This document shows positions 16,230 to 24,527 of a stretch of DNA of 64,000 nt, one piece after another. The notes beneath the pieces were generated by a model. That model did no database searches. It was not told the DNA's origin and saw nothing but the letters and a program-made list of their open reading frames with translations. The position numbers and the translations under genes were made by a program. This DNA comes from Nonomuraea rubra. GTDB taxonomy: Bacteria > Actinomycetota > Actinomycetes > Streptosporangiales > Streptosporangiaceae. The stretch's first letter is position 1, and every line of letters starts with the position of its first letter. The stretch spans positions 7,051,001 to 7,115,000 of the forward strand of contig NZ_JACHMI010000001.1 of the NCBI RefSeq assembly GCF_014207985.1, written 5' to 3'.

Positions 16230-18953
16230 TCATAAGTCGAGCTGCCCCAGCTCGGCCCGTCGCCTGACGCCCAGTTTCGGATAGGCCTTGTAGAGGTGGT
16301 GGCCGACCGTGCGCGGGCTGAGGAACAGCTCGGCGGCGATCTCCCGGTTGCTCAGGCCCTGGGCGGCGCGCCGCACGACCTGCAGCTCCTGCGGGGTGAG
16401 CCCGCCGGCGCTCCCGGCCTCTCCCGGAGCGGTCTCGCCGAGCGCGGTCAGCTCGGCGCGTACGCGCGGCAGCCAGCCATGGGCGCCGATCCGGTCGAAC
16501 GTCCGGTACGCCTCCAGGAGTTGCTCCTTGGCCGCGATGCGCCGCCGGTGCCGGCGAAGCCACTCGCCGAACACCAGCCGGGTCCGGGCCTGATCGTAGG
16601 GGCCGCAGCTCCCGGCCGCCAGGGACTCCTCGAACCGCTGGTCCGCGGCCGGTTCGTCGCCGAGGAGCGCCTGGCAGCGCAGCAGGAGGGCGGAGGCCAC
16701 CGGGCTCCCGGTGTACGCCGCCCAGTCGGCGAGCCCCGGCAGGAACCGGCGGGCCCGGGTGGTGTCCCCGGCCCGCACCGCCGCCTCCAGCTGGTCGGGG
16801 ATCGCGCGGACCATGAGGTCGCGGCCGGGCGGGCCCTCGCAGGCGGCCTCCAGCCGATCGAGCGCGCGCCGCGGGTCGCCACCCATGAGGTCGACCAGCC
16901 CGAGTGCCCAGGTGGCCTGCGCGGCCGCCATGCCGTGCCGCCGCGGATCGTCCAGGACGCCTGCCGCGTGCCGCTCGGCGCCGGCGCTGTCGCCCCGGAC
17001 CGCGGCGAGCCAGGCCGCCGTCGCGGACAGGACGACCACTTCGAGCTCCTGACCCAGCTCCCCGGCCAGTGCCATCGCCTCCGTGACGTTGCTGTCGGCG
17101 TCGCGGATCCTGCCGGTCGCGAGCTGCGCGAGTGCCAGGGGCTCCTGGGTGTAGGGCAGCCAGCCCAGCTCTCCGCGGCTGCGCACCTCGGCGACGTGGG
17201 CGTCGAGCATCGCCACGGCCGGCTCGTCCTCGCCGATCAGCAGACCCATGAACGCGGCGTTCAACCGCTGCAGGGTGGCTCTCCCGTCGCTGTCCCTGGC
17301 GGCGAGGAACGCGGCGCGCATCGGCTCGACCGCCGCCGCGGTGTCGCCGCACAGCAGGTCCGCGAAGCCGACCAGCCCGCCGACCAGCCCGTCGGTCGGC
17401 CCGTCGGTCGGCCCGTCGGTCGGCAGGGTGCTCCGCGGGATAGATCGGAGCTGGTCCGCGCAGCGGTACAGCAGTGCGGGGTCGGCCGTGTCGCGCGCGC
17501 ACCAGGTGGCCTCGGTCAGGATCGAGACGGCGAGGTCCGGCTCGGTCGTGAGCACCGGGGCCGCGGCCTCCAGAGCGAGCCGGACCGCCTCGCCCGGCGA
17601 CGCACGCTCGTAGGCCACCTGCGCGCGGATCCAGCCGGCCTGCGCCACCTCGCCGGGCGCCTCGGCCAGCTCGGCGCCCGCGTCCGCCAGCTCGGCGGCC
17701 CGGTCGAGCTGCCCGGCGTCGTACGCCGCCCGCGCGGCGGCGACCAGCCGCCTGCCGCGGACGGCCGGTGCGCCGGTCAGCTGGGCCGCCCGGGCGAGGG
17801 CGCAGGCCGCGGCCGCCACCGCGCCGCGTCCCGTCGCCCGCTGGGCGACCTGCTCCAGACCGTCCGCGACCGCGTCGTCCGGCCCGCCGGCGGCGGCCGC
17901 CAGGTGCCAGGCGCGCCGGTCGGCCTCGCGGGGATCGGTCAGCACCCGGGCGAGGGCCCGGTGCGCGGCGACCCGGCGGGCGAAGGGCGCCTCCTGGTAC
18001 GCCGCGGCCCTGATCAGGGGATGCCGGAAGACGACGCCGTCGGCGCTCACGTGGACGAGCCGGCTCCGTTCGGCCGGCTCGAAGTCGCCCGCGTCGCCCC
18101 CGAACTCCGCGGCGGCGGCCATGAGGGTCGACAGGGCGGAGCCGTGGTCGGCCGCGGCCAGGAGCAGGACCGTCATGGCCGGCTCGCCGAGTGCCCGCAC
18201 CTGCCGGCGGAAGTGCTCGTCGAGCCGTCCGGCGGCCGGCAGCGGCGCGACGGGCGCGGGGACCGCGGGCGCCGCGCCCGCATGGGCGGCCAGCTCGACG
18301 ATGGCGAGCGGATTGCCCCCGGACTCGGCGAGAATCCGGTCGACGACCTCGCCCGGCAGCGCCGCTCCGGCCGTGGCGAGCCTGGCGGCGTCGGCGGCAC
18401 CCAGCCTCGGCAGCGTGAGGCTCTCCACCCCGGGCGCGGGGAAGCCGGGGTCCCCGTCCCGGGCGGCGAAGATGGTGGCGACCGGGTCGGCGTGCAGGCG
18501 GCGCACCGCGAACAGTAGCGCCTCGATCGACGACCGGTCGAACCACTGGGCATCGTCGAGCAGGCACAGCAGCGGCCGCTCGCCGGCGAGCTCGGAGAGC
18601 AGCGACAGCGCCGCCGCGCCCGGCAGCATCCGCTCGACCGGGGCGCTGCTCGCCCCGAACGCGGCCCTGAGCGCCTCCGCCTGCGCGCCGGGCAGCGTGT
18701 CCAGCAGGTGGAGGTCGCGCATGAACATCAGCTGGAGCGCGGCGTACGCCACCTCGGCCTCGGACTCGATCCCCACCACCCGGAGCACCCGCATGCCGCC
18801 GGCGACACTCTCCGCGTAGTCGAGCAGCGCCGTCTTGCCGATCCCGGCCTCCCCGCGCAGCACCAGCGACCGGCTGCGACCGCCCTTCGCCTCGGCCACC
18901 AGGCGATTGATCCGCGACTGCTCGGCGGAGCGTCCGACTATCACAGCGGGCAC
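16230..18953 (-). CDS. LuxR-family regulator with N-terminal AAA ATPase (LAL type)
   Basis: 907 residues from a GTG with GGGAGG six bases upstream. Residues about 1-250 form a STAND-type ATPase: Walker A GEAGIGKTALL, Walker B LLCLLDDAQWF. The long middle is helical and TPR-like. The last roughly 65 residues are a LuxR helix-turn-helix: GLTPQELQVVRRAAQGLSN, then REIAAELFLSPRTVGHHLY. Such large ATPase regulators often activate secondary-metabolite or catabolic genes after ligand binding. Three exact copies of a 12-bp unit (17388-17423) add PTDG repeats in a linker. It is divergent from the LysR gene. Target genes unknown. Confidence 0.92.
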   Translation of the reverse strand: MPAVIVGRSAEQSRINRLVAEAKGGRSRSLVLRGEAGIGKTALLDYAESVAGGMRVLRVVGIESEAEVAYAALQLMFMRDLHLLDTLPGAQAEALRAAFGASSAPVERMLPGAAALSLLSELAGERPLLCLLDDAQWFDRSSIEALLFAVRRLHADPVATIFAARDGDPGFPAPGVESLTLPRLGAADAARLATAGAALPGEVVDRILAESGGNPLAIVELAAHAGAAPAVPAPVAPLPAAGRLDEHFRRQVRALGEPAMTVLLLAAADHGSALSTLMAAAAEFGGDAGDFEPAERSRLVHVSADGVVFRHPLIRAAAYQEAPFARRVAAHRALARVLTDPREADRRAWHLAAAAGGPDDAVADGLEQVAQRATGRGAVAAAACALARAAQLTGAPAVRGRRLVAAARAAYDAGQLDRAAELADAGAELAEAPGEVAQAGWIRAQVAYERASPGEAVRLALEAAAPVLTTEPDLAVSILTEATWCARDTADPALLYRCADQLRSIPRSTLPTDGPTDGPTDGLVGGLVGFADLLCGDTAAAVEPMRAAFLAARDSDGRATLQRLNAAFMGLLIGEDEPAVAMLDAHVAEVRSRGELGWLPYTQEPLALAQLATGRIRDADSNVTEAMALAGELGQELEVVVLSATAAWLAAVRGDSAGAERHAAGVLDDPRRHGMAAAQATWALGLVDLMGGDPRRALDRLEAACEGPPGRDLMVRAIPDQLEAAVRAGDTTRARRFLPGLADWAAYTGSPVASALLLRCQALLGDEPAADQRFEESLAAGSCGPYDQARTRLVFGEWLRRHRRRIAAKEQLLEAYRTFDRIGAHGWLPRVRAELTALGETAPGEAGSAGGLTPQELQVVRRAAQGLSNREIAAELFLSPRTVGHHLYKAYPKLGVRRRAELGQLDL
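17388..17423. repeat. 12-bp tandem repeat, three exact copies, inside the LuxR gene
   Basis: CCCGTCGGTCGG occurs three times head to tail at 17388, 17400 and 17412. It is in frame in the minus-strand gene and encodes repeated PTDG in a linker, so copy-number changes would lengthen the linker without a frameshift. Confidence 0.9.
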
Positions 18954-19043
18954 GCTACACCTCCCGCCGGCGGGTTCCTTCGGCCTCGCACCGCGGCCCG
19001 CGGGGGGATGGACGGGAAAGGTACGGGCGCGGCATCCTGTGAC

Positions 19044-19976
19044 GTGCTGTTGCGCCAGTTGGAGTACCTCGTCGCCCTGGCCCGTGAGCGCCACTTCGCC
19101 CGTGCGGCCGCGGCCTGCCACGTCTCTCAGCCGTCGCTCTCGGCGGCCATCCGCAAGCTGGAACGCGAGCTGGACGTGCCGCTCGTCCGGCGCGGGCAGC
19201 GCTTCGCCGGGCTGACCCCGGAGGGCGAGCGGGTGGTGCTGTGGGCGCACCGCATCCTGGCCGACGCCGAGGCGCTGCGCCAGGACCTGTCCCGGATGCG
19301 CGAGGGGCTGTCGGGCACGCTGCGCATGGGGGCGATCCCGACCGCGCTGACCGCCGCCTCGCTGCTGACCACGCCGTTCTGCGAGCGGTACCCGCACGTA
19401 CGGGTGATGCTCACGTCCCTGTCGTCCCGGGAGATCGCGCGCCAGCTCGCCGACTTCGAGATCGACATGGCGATGACCTACCTGGACGACGACGCGGAGG
19501 AGGACTTCGGCGAGGTGCGCACCACCCCGCTGTACCAGGAGCACTACCTGCTGCTCACCCCCGCCGACGGTGAGCTGGCCGACCGGCGGGTGGCGCGCTG
19601 GGCCGAGGTCGCCGCGCTGCCGTTGTGCCTGCTGACGCCCGAGATGCGCAATCGCCGCATCCTGGACGCCAACTTCCGTCACGCCGGGGCGGTGGCCGTG
19701 CCGGCCATCGAGACCGACACCGTCTCCGCGCTGTTCGCGCACGTGGCCACGCACCGCTGGTCGAGCGTGATCGCGCACGCCTGGCTGCACATGTTCGGCG
19801 TCCCTGAAGGCATGCGGGTGGTCAGGCTGGAGCGGCCGGCCCGCGAGCCGCGGGTCGGGCTCGTGCTGCCCGGCGCGGGGCCGGAGCCCGTGATGGCCAG
19901 GGCCGTGCTGGACCTCGCCCGCGAGCTCGACCTGCACGAGGTCTTCCACCGGCTCGCCAGCGAGCACCTGTCATAG
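19044..19976 (+). CDS. LysR-family transcriptional regulator
   Basis: 310 residues from GTG 19044, which gives the family's usual LLRQLEYLVALARERHFARA start. An in-frame ATG at 19008 with a G-run before it would add 12 residues. The helix-turn-helix reads AAAACHVSQPSLSAAIRKLE. Residues about 90-295 are the substrate-binding domain (GTLRMGAIPTALTAAS). It lies 97 bp upstream of a formate dehydrogenase gene and a cyanase gene on the same strand and probably controls them. E. coli cyanase is likewise under a LysR-type regulator (CynR). A dyad precedes the formate dehydrogenase gene. Confidence 0.92.
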   Translation: MLLRQLEYLVALARERHFARAAAACHVSQPSLSAAIRKLERELDVPLVRRGQRFAGLTPEGERVVLWAHRILADAEALRQDLSRMREGLSGTLRMGAIPTALTAASLLTTPFCERYPHVRVMLTSLSSREIARQLADFEIDMAMTYLDDDAEEDFGEVRTTPLYQEHYLLLTPADGELADRRVARWAEVAALPLCLLTPEMRNRRILDANFRHAGAVAVPAIETDTVSALFAHVATHRWSSVIAHAWLHMFGVPEGMRVVRLERPAREPRVGLVLPGAGPEPVMARAVLDLARELDLHEVFHRLASEHLS

Positions 19977-19983
19977 CCGGCTC

Positions 19984-19997
19984 CTATCAAGCGATAG
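19984..19997. promoter_or_regulatory. dyad upstream of formate dehydrogenase gene, possible LysR site
   Basis: CTATC-AAGC-GATAG is a perfect 5-bp inverted repeat starting 8 bp after the LysR stop and 77 bp before the formate dehydrogenase ATG. Position and symmetry suit a LysR binding site. Binding is inferred. Confidence 0.4.
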
Positions 19998-20073
19998 AAA
20001 CAAACGCTTTGACCTGCGGAAACCTGCCGGCGGAGAGTGTGATCACTCCCCCCGACGACGAGGAGCAGAGATC

Positions 20074-21234
20074 ATGGCCAAGGTGTTGTGCGTGCTGTAC
20101 GACGACCCGATCGACGGATACCCCACCTCCTACGCGCGCGACGGCCTGCCCGAGCTGGCCGGCTACCCCGGCGGGCAGACGCTGCCCAGCCCCAAGGGCA
20201 TCGGCTTCACCCCCGGCCACCTGCTCGGCAGCGTCTCCGGCGAGCTGGGGCTGCGCCGCTTCCTGGAGGACCGTGGGCACACCCTCGTGGTCACCTCCGA
20301 CAAGGACGGGGACGACTCGGCGTTCGATCGCGAGCTGGCCGACGCCGACGTGGTGATCTCGCAGCCGTTCTGGCCCGCGTACCTGACCGCCGAGCGCATC
20401 GCCCGCGCCCCCAGGCTGAAGCTGGCCGTCACCGCCGGCATCGGCTCCGACCACGTCGACCTGGACGCCGCCATCGCCCGCGGCATCACCGTCGCCGAGG
20501 TCACCTACTGCAACAGCATCAGCGTCGCCGAGCACGTCGTGATGATGATCCTCTCGCTGGTCCGCAACTACCTGCCGTCCCACCGGACGGTGCTGGAGGG
20601 CGGCTGGAGGATCGCCGACTGCGTCGCCCGCTCCTACGACGTGGAGGGCATGCACGTCGGGACGGTCGCGGCCGGCCGCATCGGCCTGGCGGTGCTGCGC
20701 CGGCTCAAGCCGTTCGACGTGCACCTGCACTACACCGACCGGCATCGGCTGCCGCGCGAGGTCGAGGAGGAGCTGGGGCTCACCTTCCACCCGGACGCCG
20801 CCGCGATGGTGCCGCACTGTGACGTGGTGACGATCAACGCGCCGCTGCACCCGGAGACCGAGGGGCTGTTCGGGGACGAGCTGCTCGCCACGATGAAGCG
20901 CGGCGCGTACCTGATCAACACCGCCCGCGCCAGGATCGCCGACCGGGACGCGATCGTCCGCGCCCTGGGCAGCGGGCAGCTCGCCGGGTACGCGGGCGAC
21001 GTGTGGTACCCGCAGCCCGCACCGGCCGGCCATCCCTGGCGGACGATGCCGTACCACGGCATGACCCCGCACATCTCCGGCTCCTCGCTGTCGGCGCAGG
21101 CCCGCTACGCCGCCGGCACCCGCGAGATCCTCGAAGCCTGGCTGGACGGGACGCCGATCCGCGAGGAGTACCTGATCGTCGAGGGCGGGGCCCTGGCCGG
21201 CACCGGCGCCCACTCCTACTCCACCCGCACCTGA
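20074..21234 (+). CDS. fdh: NAD-dependent formate dehydrogenase
   Basis: 386 residues, the usual length. The ATG follows GAGGAGCAGAGATC. It is a D-2-hydroxyacid-dehydrogenase-fold enzyme that oxidises formate to CO2 with NAD+ and needs no metal. Signatures seen: LYDDPIDGYP at the N-terminus, TYCNSISVAEHVVMMIL (active-site Asn), INTARARIADRDA (catalytic Arg), WYPQPAPAGHPWR (Gln) and MTPHISGSS (catalytic His). One oddity is the nucleotide-binding loop, which reads VGTVAAGRIG where GxGxxG is usual. It sits between LysR and cyanase genes. The cluster suggests handling of one-carbon cyano compounds, with formate giving NADH. Confidence 0.95.
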   Translation: MAKVLCVLYDDPIDGYPTSYARDGLPELAGYPGGQTLPSPKGIGFTPGHLLGSVSGELGLRRFLEDRGHTLVVTSDKDGDDSAFDRELADADVVISQPFWPAYLTAERIARAPRLKLAVTAGIGSDHVDLDAAIARGITVAEVTYCNSISVAEHVVMMILSLVRNYLPSHRTVLEGGWRIADCVARSYDVEGMHVGTVAAGRIGLAVLRRLKPFDVHLHYTDRHRLPREVEEELGLTFHPDAAAMVPHCDVVTINAPLHPETEGLFGDELLATMKRGAYLINTARARIADRDAIVRALGSGQLAGYAGDVWYPQPAPAGHPWRTMPYHGMTPHISGSSLSAQARYAAGTREILEAWLDGTPIREEYLIVEGGALAGTGAHSYSTRT

Positions 21235-21324
21235 CCGGCCGCCCCCCGGCCCCGGTCGTTGCCTCCTGGGCCGGGGGGACGGACAGTGGACGTGCATCCG
21301 CCCGGCGATCTCCAGGGAGCAGCG

Positions 21325-21768
21325 ATGGTTACCAAGCAACAAGCGGCAGAGGCCGTCCGCCACGCCAAGGCGGTCACCGGCGTCACCTGGGAACAGCTCG
21401 CCGAGGCCATCGGCCGCCCCCTGGTGTGGACGACGGCGGCCCTGCTCGGCCAGCATCCGATGAGCAAGGACGAGGCGGCGACGGCTGCGGCCCTGCTCGA
21501 ACTCGGCGACGACGTCGCGCTCGCCTTCCAGCTCCAGCCCACGCGTGGCGGGCTGGAGTCCGCCGTCCCGGTCGATCCGACCATCTACCGGCTGTACGAG
21601 ATCGTCCAGGTCTACGGGCCGGCCATCAAGGAGCTGATCCACGAGCAGTGCGGGGACGGCATCATGAGCGCCATCAACTTCCGGCTGGACGTCAAGCGGG
21701 TGCCCGACCCGGCGGGCGACCGGGTCGTCATCACCCTCGACGGGAAGTACCTGCCCTATCAGTGGTGA
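21325..21768 (+). CDS. cynS: cyanate hydratase (cyanase)
   Basis: 147 residues. ATG 21325 follows AGGGAGCAGCG. It converts cyanate plus bicarbonate to CO2 and carbamate, which decays to ammonia and CO2. The N-terminal helical domain (WEQLAEAIGRPLVWTTAALLGQ) and the conserved C-terminus are present: IYRLYEIVQVYG supplies the catalytic Arg and Glu, GDGIMSAINFRLDV the catalytic Ser, and ITLDGKYLPYQW closes it. Family length is about 150, so it is complete. It is 90 bp downstream of formate dehydrogenase on the same strand. No carbonic anhydrase gene is alongside. Confidence 0.97.
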   Translation: MVTKQQAAEAVRHAKAVTGVTWEQLAEAIGRPLVWTTAALLGQHPMSKDEAATAAALLELGDDVALAFQLQPTRGGLESAVPVDPTIYRLYEIVQVYGPAIKELIHEQCGDGIMSAINFRLDVKRVPDPAGDRVVITLDGKYLPYQW

Positions 21769-21803
21769 TCCTGGACGCGTCCGGAGGGTCTTCCAAGACG
21801 TGA

Positions 21804-21847
21804 GCTACTTGCATGAGTATGGTTATTGCAAAGAGTATGCAAGTAGC
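21804..21847. promoter_or_regulatory. Nur-like box and inverted repeat upstream of sod
   Basis: TTGCAA-AGAGT-ATGCAA (21826-21842) closely fits the Streptomyces Nur consensus tTGCaa-N5-ttGCAA. Nur is the Fur-family nickel sensor that represses sodF when nickel is present. Overlapping it, GCTACTTGCAT (21804-21814) and ATGCAAGTAGC (21837-21847) are perfect 11-bp inverted arms. It ends 20 bp before the SOD start codon. The regulator's own gene is not in the window. Confidence 0.6.
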
Positions 21848-21867
21848 GGTTTTGGAGGACAGACGTC

Positions 21868-22470
21868 ATGGGTCAGTACACCCTTCCCGACATGCCCTAC
21901 GACTACGCGGCGCTGGAGCCCGCGATCACCGGCGAGATCCTGGAGCTGCACCACGCCAAGCACCACGCCGCCTACGTCAAGGGCGCCAACGACACCCTGG
22001 AGCGGCTGGCCGAGGCCCGCGACAAGGGTGAGTTCGGCGGATTGGTCGGGCTGGAGAAGACGTACGCGTTCAACCTGTCCGGCCACGTCCTGCACACGAT
22101 CTTCTGGCAGAACCTCTCACCCGACGGCGGCGACCGCCCCGACGGCGAGCTGGGCGACGCGATCACCGAGCACTTCGGCTCGTTCGACGCCTTCAGGAAG
22201 CAGCTCACCACCGCCACCGCCACGGTGCAGGGCTCGGGCTGGGGCGTGCTGGCGTGGGAGCCGCTGGGCCGGCGGCTCGTGGTCGAGCAGGTCTACGACC
22301 ACCACGGCAACGTCGGCATGAACACCACCCCGCTGCTGGTGTTCGACGCCTGGGAGCACGCGTACTACCTGCAGTACCGCAACGTCCGCCCGGACTACGT
22401 GGAGAAGCTGTGGGGCCTGATCAACTGGAACGACGTGATCGCCCGCTACGACGCCGCCCGCGGCGCCTAG
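21868..22470 (+). CDS. sodF: superoxide dismutase, Fe/Mn family
   Basis: 200 residues, full length. ATG after GGAGGACAGACGTC. It converts superoxide to peroxide and oxygen in the cytoplasm. Metal ligands are all present: first His in [13 protein letters not shown], second in [12 protein letters not shown], then the Asp and last His in [14 protein letters not shown]. The sequence does not by itself separate Fe from Mn. The Nur-like operator upstream argues for a SodF-type, nickel-repressed enzyme, hence the symbol, which is partly inferred. A strong hairpin follows at 22485. Confidence 0.95.
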   Translation: MGQYTLPDMPYDYAALEPAITGEILELHHAKHHAAYVKGANDTLERLAEARDKGEFGGLVGLEKTYAFNLSGHVLHTIFWQNLSPDGGDRPDGELGDAITEHFGSFDAFRKQLTTATATVQGSGWGVLAWEPLGRRLVVEQVYDHHGNVGMNTTPLLVFDAWEHAYYLQYRNVRPDYVEKLWGLINWNDVIARYDAARGA

Positions 22471-22484
22471 CCCGATGCCGGCGA

Positions 22485-22526
22485 CGCCCGCCTGGCCCGA
22501 GCTTGGTCCGCGGGGCCAGGCGGGCG
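22485..22526 (+). terminator. terminator hairpin after sod
   Basis: CGCCCGCCTGGCCC (22485-22498) and GGGCCAGGCGGGCG (22513-22526) are perfect 14-bp arms with a 14-base loop, beginning 15 bp after the SOD stop. No T-run follows, as is usual in GC-rich actinomycetes. Confidence 0.75.
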
Positions 22527-22660
22527 CCGTCACCTCCCGGCTCCCGGCCAGACAGGCAGGGCACCTATGCGATCTTGACGGCACTTGATAGGTTTCCCAC
22601 AGGTGCGCCGGGAAGTCTGGTCGGCAGTTCCTTTCCCATGGACCTGCGAAGGAAGTGCCG

Positions 22661-22744
22661 GTGCGTGACCTCATGGTCGGCTCCCCCGCCGTAACCGTCC
22701 TGCCCGGCGCCCAGGTGCCGCTGGAGCGGGTGCTCGCGGCGTGA
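22661..22744 (+). CDS. short CBS-domain-like ORF overlapping the transporter start
   Basis: 27 residues from GTG 22661 with GGAAG upstream: [19 protein letters not shown] continues to PLERVLAA. This is how CBS domains begin, but the domain (about 55 residues) stops half-way. Its stop overlaps the transporter GTG by 4 bp (GTGA). Either a remnant of a CBS-domain protein once upstream of the transporter, or a small coupling leader peptide. Confidence 0.4.
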   Translation: MRDLMVGSPAVTVLPGAQVPLERVLAA

Positions 22745-24030
22745 GCGTGCTGTCCTGGGTGAGCGTGGCGGTGTTCCTGGCCGCGTACGCGCTGATCGCC
22801 ACCGAGAAGATCCACCGCGTGGCCGCCGCGCTCGGCGGCGCCGGCATCATGCTGGCCATCCACGCCACCGGCGCCGAGGCCGCGTTCTTCTCCGAGCACT
22901 CCGGCATCGACTGGAACGTCATCTTCCTGCTGCTCGGCATGATGATCATCGTCGGGGTGCTGAAGCAGACGGGGGTCTTCGAGTACCTGGCCATCTGGGC
23001 CGCCAAGCGGGCCCGCGGGCGGCCGTTCCGGCTGATGGTGCTGCTGGTGCTGATCACCGCCGGGGCGTCGGCGCTGCTCGACAACGTCACCACCGTGCTG
23101 CTCATCGCGCCGGTGACGTTCCTGGTGTGCGAACGGCTCGCGATCAACCCGATCCCGTTCCTCATCGCCGAGGCCATGGCGTCCAACATCGGCGGCGCCG
23201 CCACCCTCGTCGGCGACCCGCCGAACATCATCATCGCCAGCCGCGGCGGCCTGAGCTTCAACGACTTCCTCATCCACATGGCGCCGATGGTGCTCGTGCT
23301 CATGTCGGTGTTCATCGGCCTGTGCTATCTGCTGTTCGGCCGGACGTTCCGGTACGACGCCGAGCGGGCGGCCGAGGTGATGGCGCTGAACGAGCGGGAG
23401 GCCATCGCCGACCGCAGGCTGCTGTGGCAGTCGCTGGCCGTGCTGGCGCTGGTGCTGGCCGCGTTCGTGCTGCATCCGGTGCTGCACTACGAGCCGTCGG
23501 TGGTCGCGCTGCTGGGCGCGGGCGTGCTGGTGGCCGCCACCCGGGTGACCACCGAGCAGGCCATCGCCGAGGTGGAATGGCCCACGCTGGTGTTCTTCGC
23601 CGGGCTGTTCGTCATGGTCGGCGCCCTGGTCGAGACCGGCGTCATCGGCGAGCTGTCGCGGGCCGCCGTCGCCGCCACGAACGGCCGGCTCGAGGTGACG
23701 ACGATGGGAGTCCTCGGCCTCTCGGCCGTGCTGTCCGCCGTCGTGGACAACATCCCCTACGTCGCCACGATGAGCCCGATCGTCGAGCAGCTCGTGCAGG
23801 CGGGCGGCAACGGCGCGGCGCAGGTGCTGTGGTGGGCGCTGGCCTTCGGCGCCGACCTCGGCGGCAACGCCACCGCCGTCGGCGCCGCCGCCAACGTGGT
23901 GGTGCTCGGCATCGCCGCCCGGAACGGCACGCCGATCAGCTTCTGGCAGTTCACCAAGTACGGCCTGGTCGTCACGGTGGTCACCGTCGTGCTCGTCGCC
24001 CCGTACCTGTGGCTGCGCTACCTCATGTGA
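22741..24030 (+). CDS. ArsB/NhaD-family ion transporter
   Basis: 429 residues from GTG. About eleven hydrophobic segments and the ion-transporter-superfamily signatures: [19 protein letters not shown] and [20 protein letters not shown] in the first half, [17 protein letters not shown] and [20 protein letters not shown] in the inverted second half. Located in the cell membrane. Members export arsenite or exchange Na+/H+. No arsenic genes flank it, so the substrate is open. The GTG overlaps a CBS-like mini-ORF. The convergence of sequence around the two DN motifs supports function. Confidence 0.88.
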   Translation: MSVLSWVSVAVFLAAYALIATEKIHRVAAALGGAGIMLAIHATGAEAAFFSEHSGIDWNVIFLLLGMMIIVGVLKQTGVFEYLAIWAAKRARGRPFRLMVLLVLITAGASALLDNVTTVLLIAPVTFLVCERLAINPIPFLIAEAMASNIGGAATLVGDPPNIIIASRGGLSFNDFLIHMAPMVLVLMSVFIGLCYLLFGRTFRYDAERAAEVMALNEREAIADRRLLWQSLAVLALVLAAFVLHPVLHYEPSVVALLGAGVLVAATRVTTEQAIAEVEWPTLVFFAGLFVMVGALVETGVIGELSRAAVAATNGRLEVTTMGVLGLSAVLSAVVDNIPYVATMSPIVEQLVQAGGNGAAQVLWWALAFGADLGGNATAVGAAANVVVLGIAARNGTPISFWQFTKYGLVVTVVTVVLVAPYLWLRYLM

Positions 24031-24036
24031 CTAATC

Positions 24037-24073
24037 TGTTCGGATCCATCCGAACAAACCGATATAGTCGGTT
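24037..24073 (+). promoter_or_regulatory. promoter with two dyads, probable leaderless start of the MarR gene
   Basis: TGTTCGGAT-cc-ATCCGAACA (24037-24056) is a perfect 9-bp inverted repeat. It is followed at once by AACCGA-TATAG-TCGGTT (24057-24073), a second perfect dyad. TATAGT (24063-24068) fits a -10 box and ends only 6 bp before the GTG at 24075, so transcription probably begins at the start codon. The dyads overlap the -35/-10 region, as for autorepression by the MarR-like product. Confidence 0.65.
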
Positions 24074-24074
24074 C

Positions 24075-24527
24075 GTGAGCGTTGATGAATTCGTGGAGGA
24101 CGCGGGCCTGTTCTACGAGCGGCTCGGGCTGAGCCGCACGTCAGGCCGGGTCATGGGCTGGCTGCTGACCGCCGACACCTCCGGCGCCGACGCGCCCGAG
24201 CTGGCTGAGGCGCTGGCCGTGGCCAAGAGCAGCATGAGCGTCGCGCTGCGGCAGTTGGAGCAGGCGGGCCTCGTCGAACGGTTCCGGGTACGCGGCGAGC
24301 GGCGCGACCGCTACCGGCTGGCCGAGGACGTCTTCGCCCGCGCCTTCCGCGCGAAGATGGCCGAGTTCGAGAGCTTCCGCACCCTGGCCGAGCAAGGACT
24401 GCGCGCGGTGGGCGACGACCCGGAGCGCCGGCGGCGGCTGGAGCTCATGCGCGACATGTACGCGTTCATGATGGACCGCTTCCCCCGCCTGCTGGACGAG
24501 TGGGACGAGCTCAAGGACTCCCGATGA
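24075..24527 (+). CDS. MarR/GbsR-family transcriptional regulator
   Basis: 150 residues from GTG 24075. No ribosome binding site is present, but a -10-like TATAGT lies 6 bp upstream, as in leaderless genes. The winged helix is visible: ELAEALAVAKSSMSVALRQL, then VRGERRDRYRLAEDVF. The C-terminus is helical (RRRRLELMRDMYAFMMD). It resembles the GbsR-like branch. The stop overlaps the glycosyltransferase ATG by 4 bp, so the regulator and enzyme are co-translated and probably co-regulated by the regulator itself. Confidence 0.9.
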   Translation: MSVDEFVEDAGLFYERLGLSRTSGRVMGWLLTADTSGADAPELAEALAVAKSSMSVALRQLEQAGLVERFRVRGERRDRYRLAEDVFARAFRAKMAEFESFRTLAEQGLRAVGDDPERRRRLELMRDMYAFMMDRFPRLLDEWDELKDSR

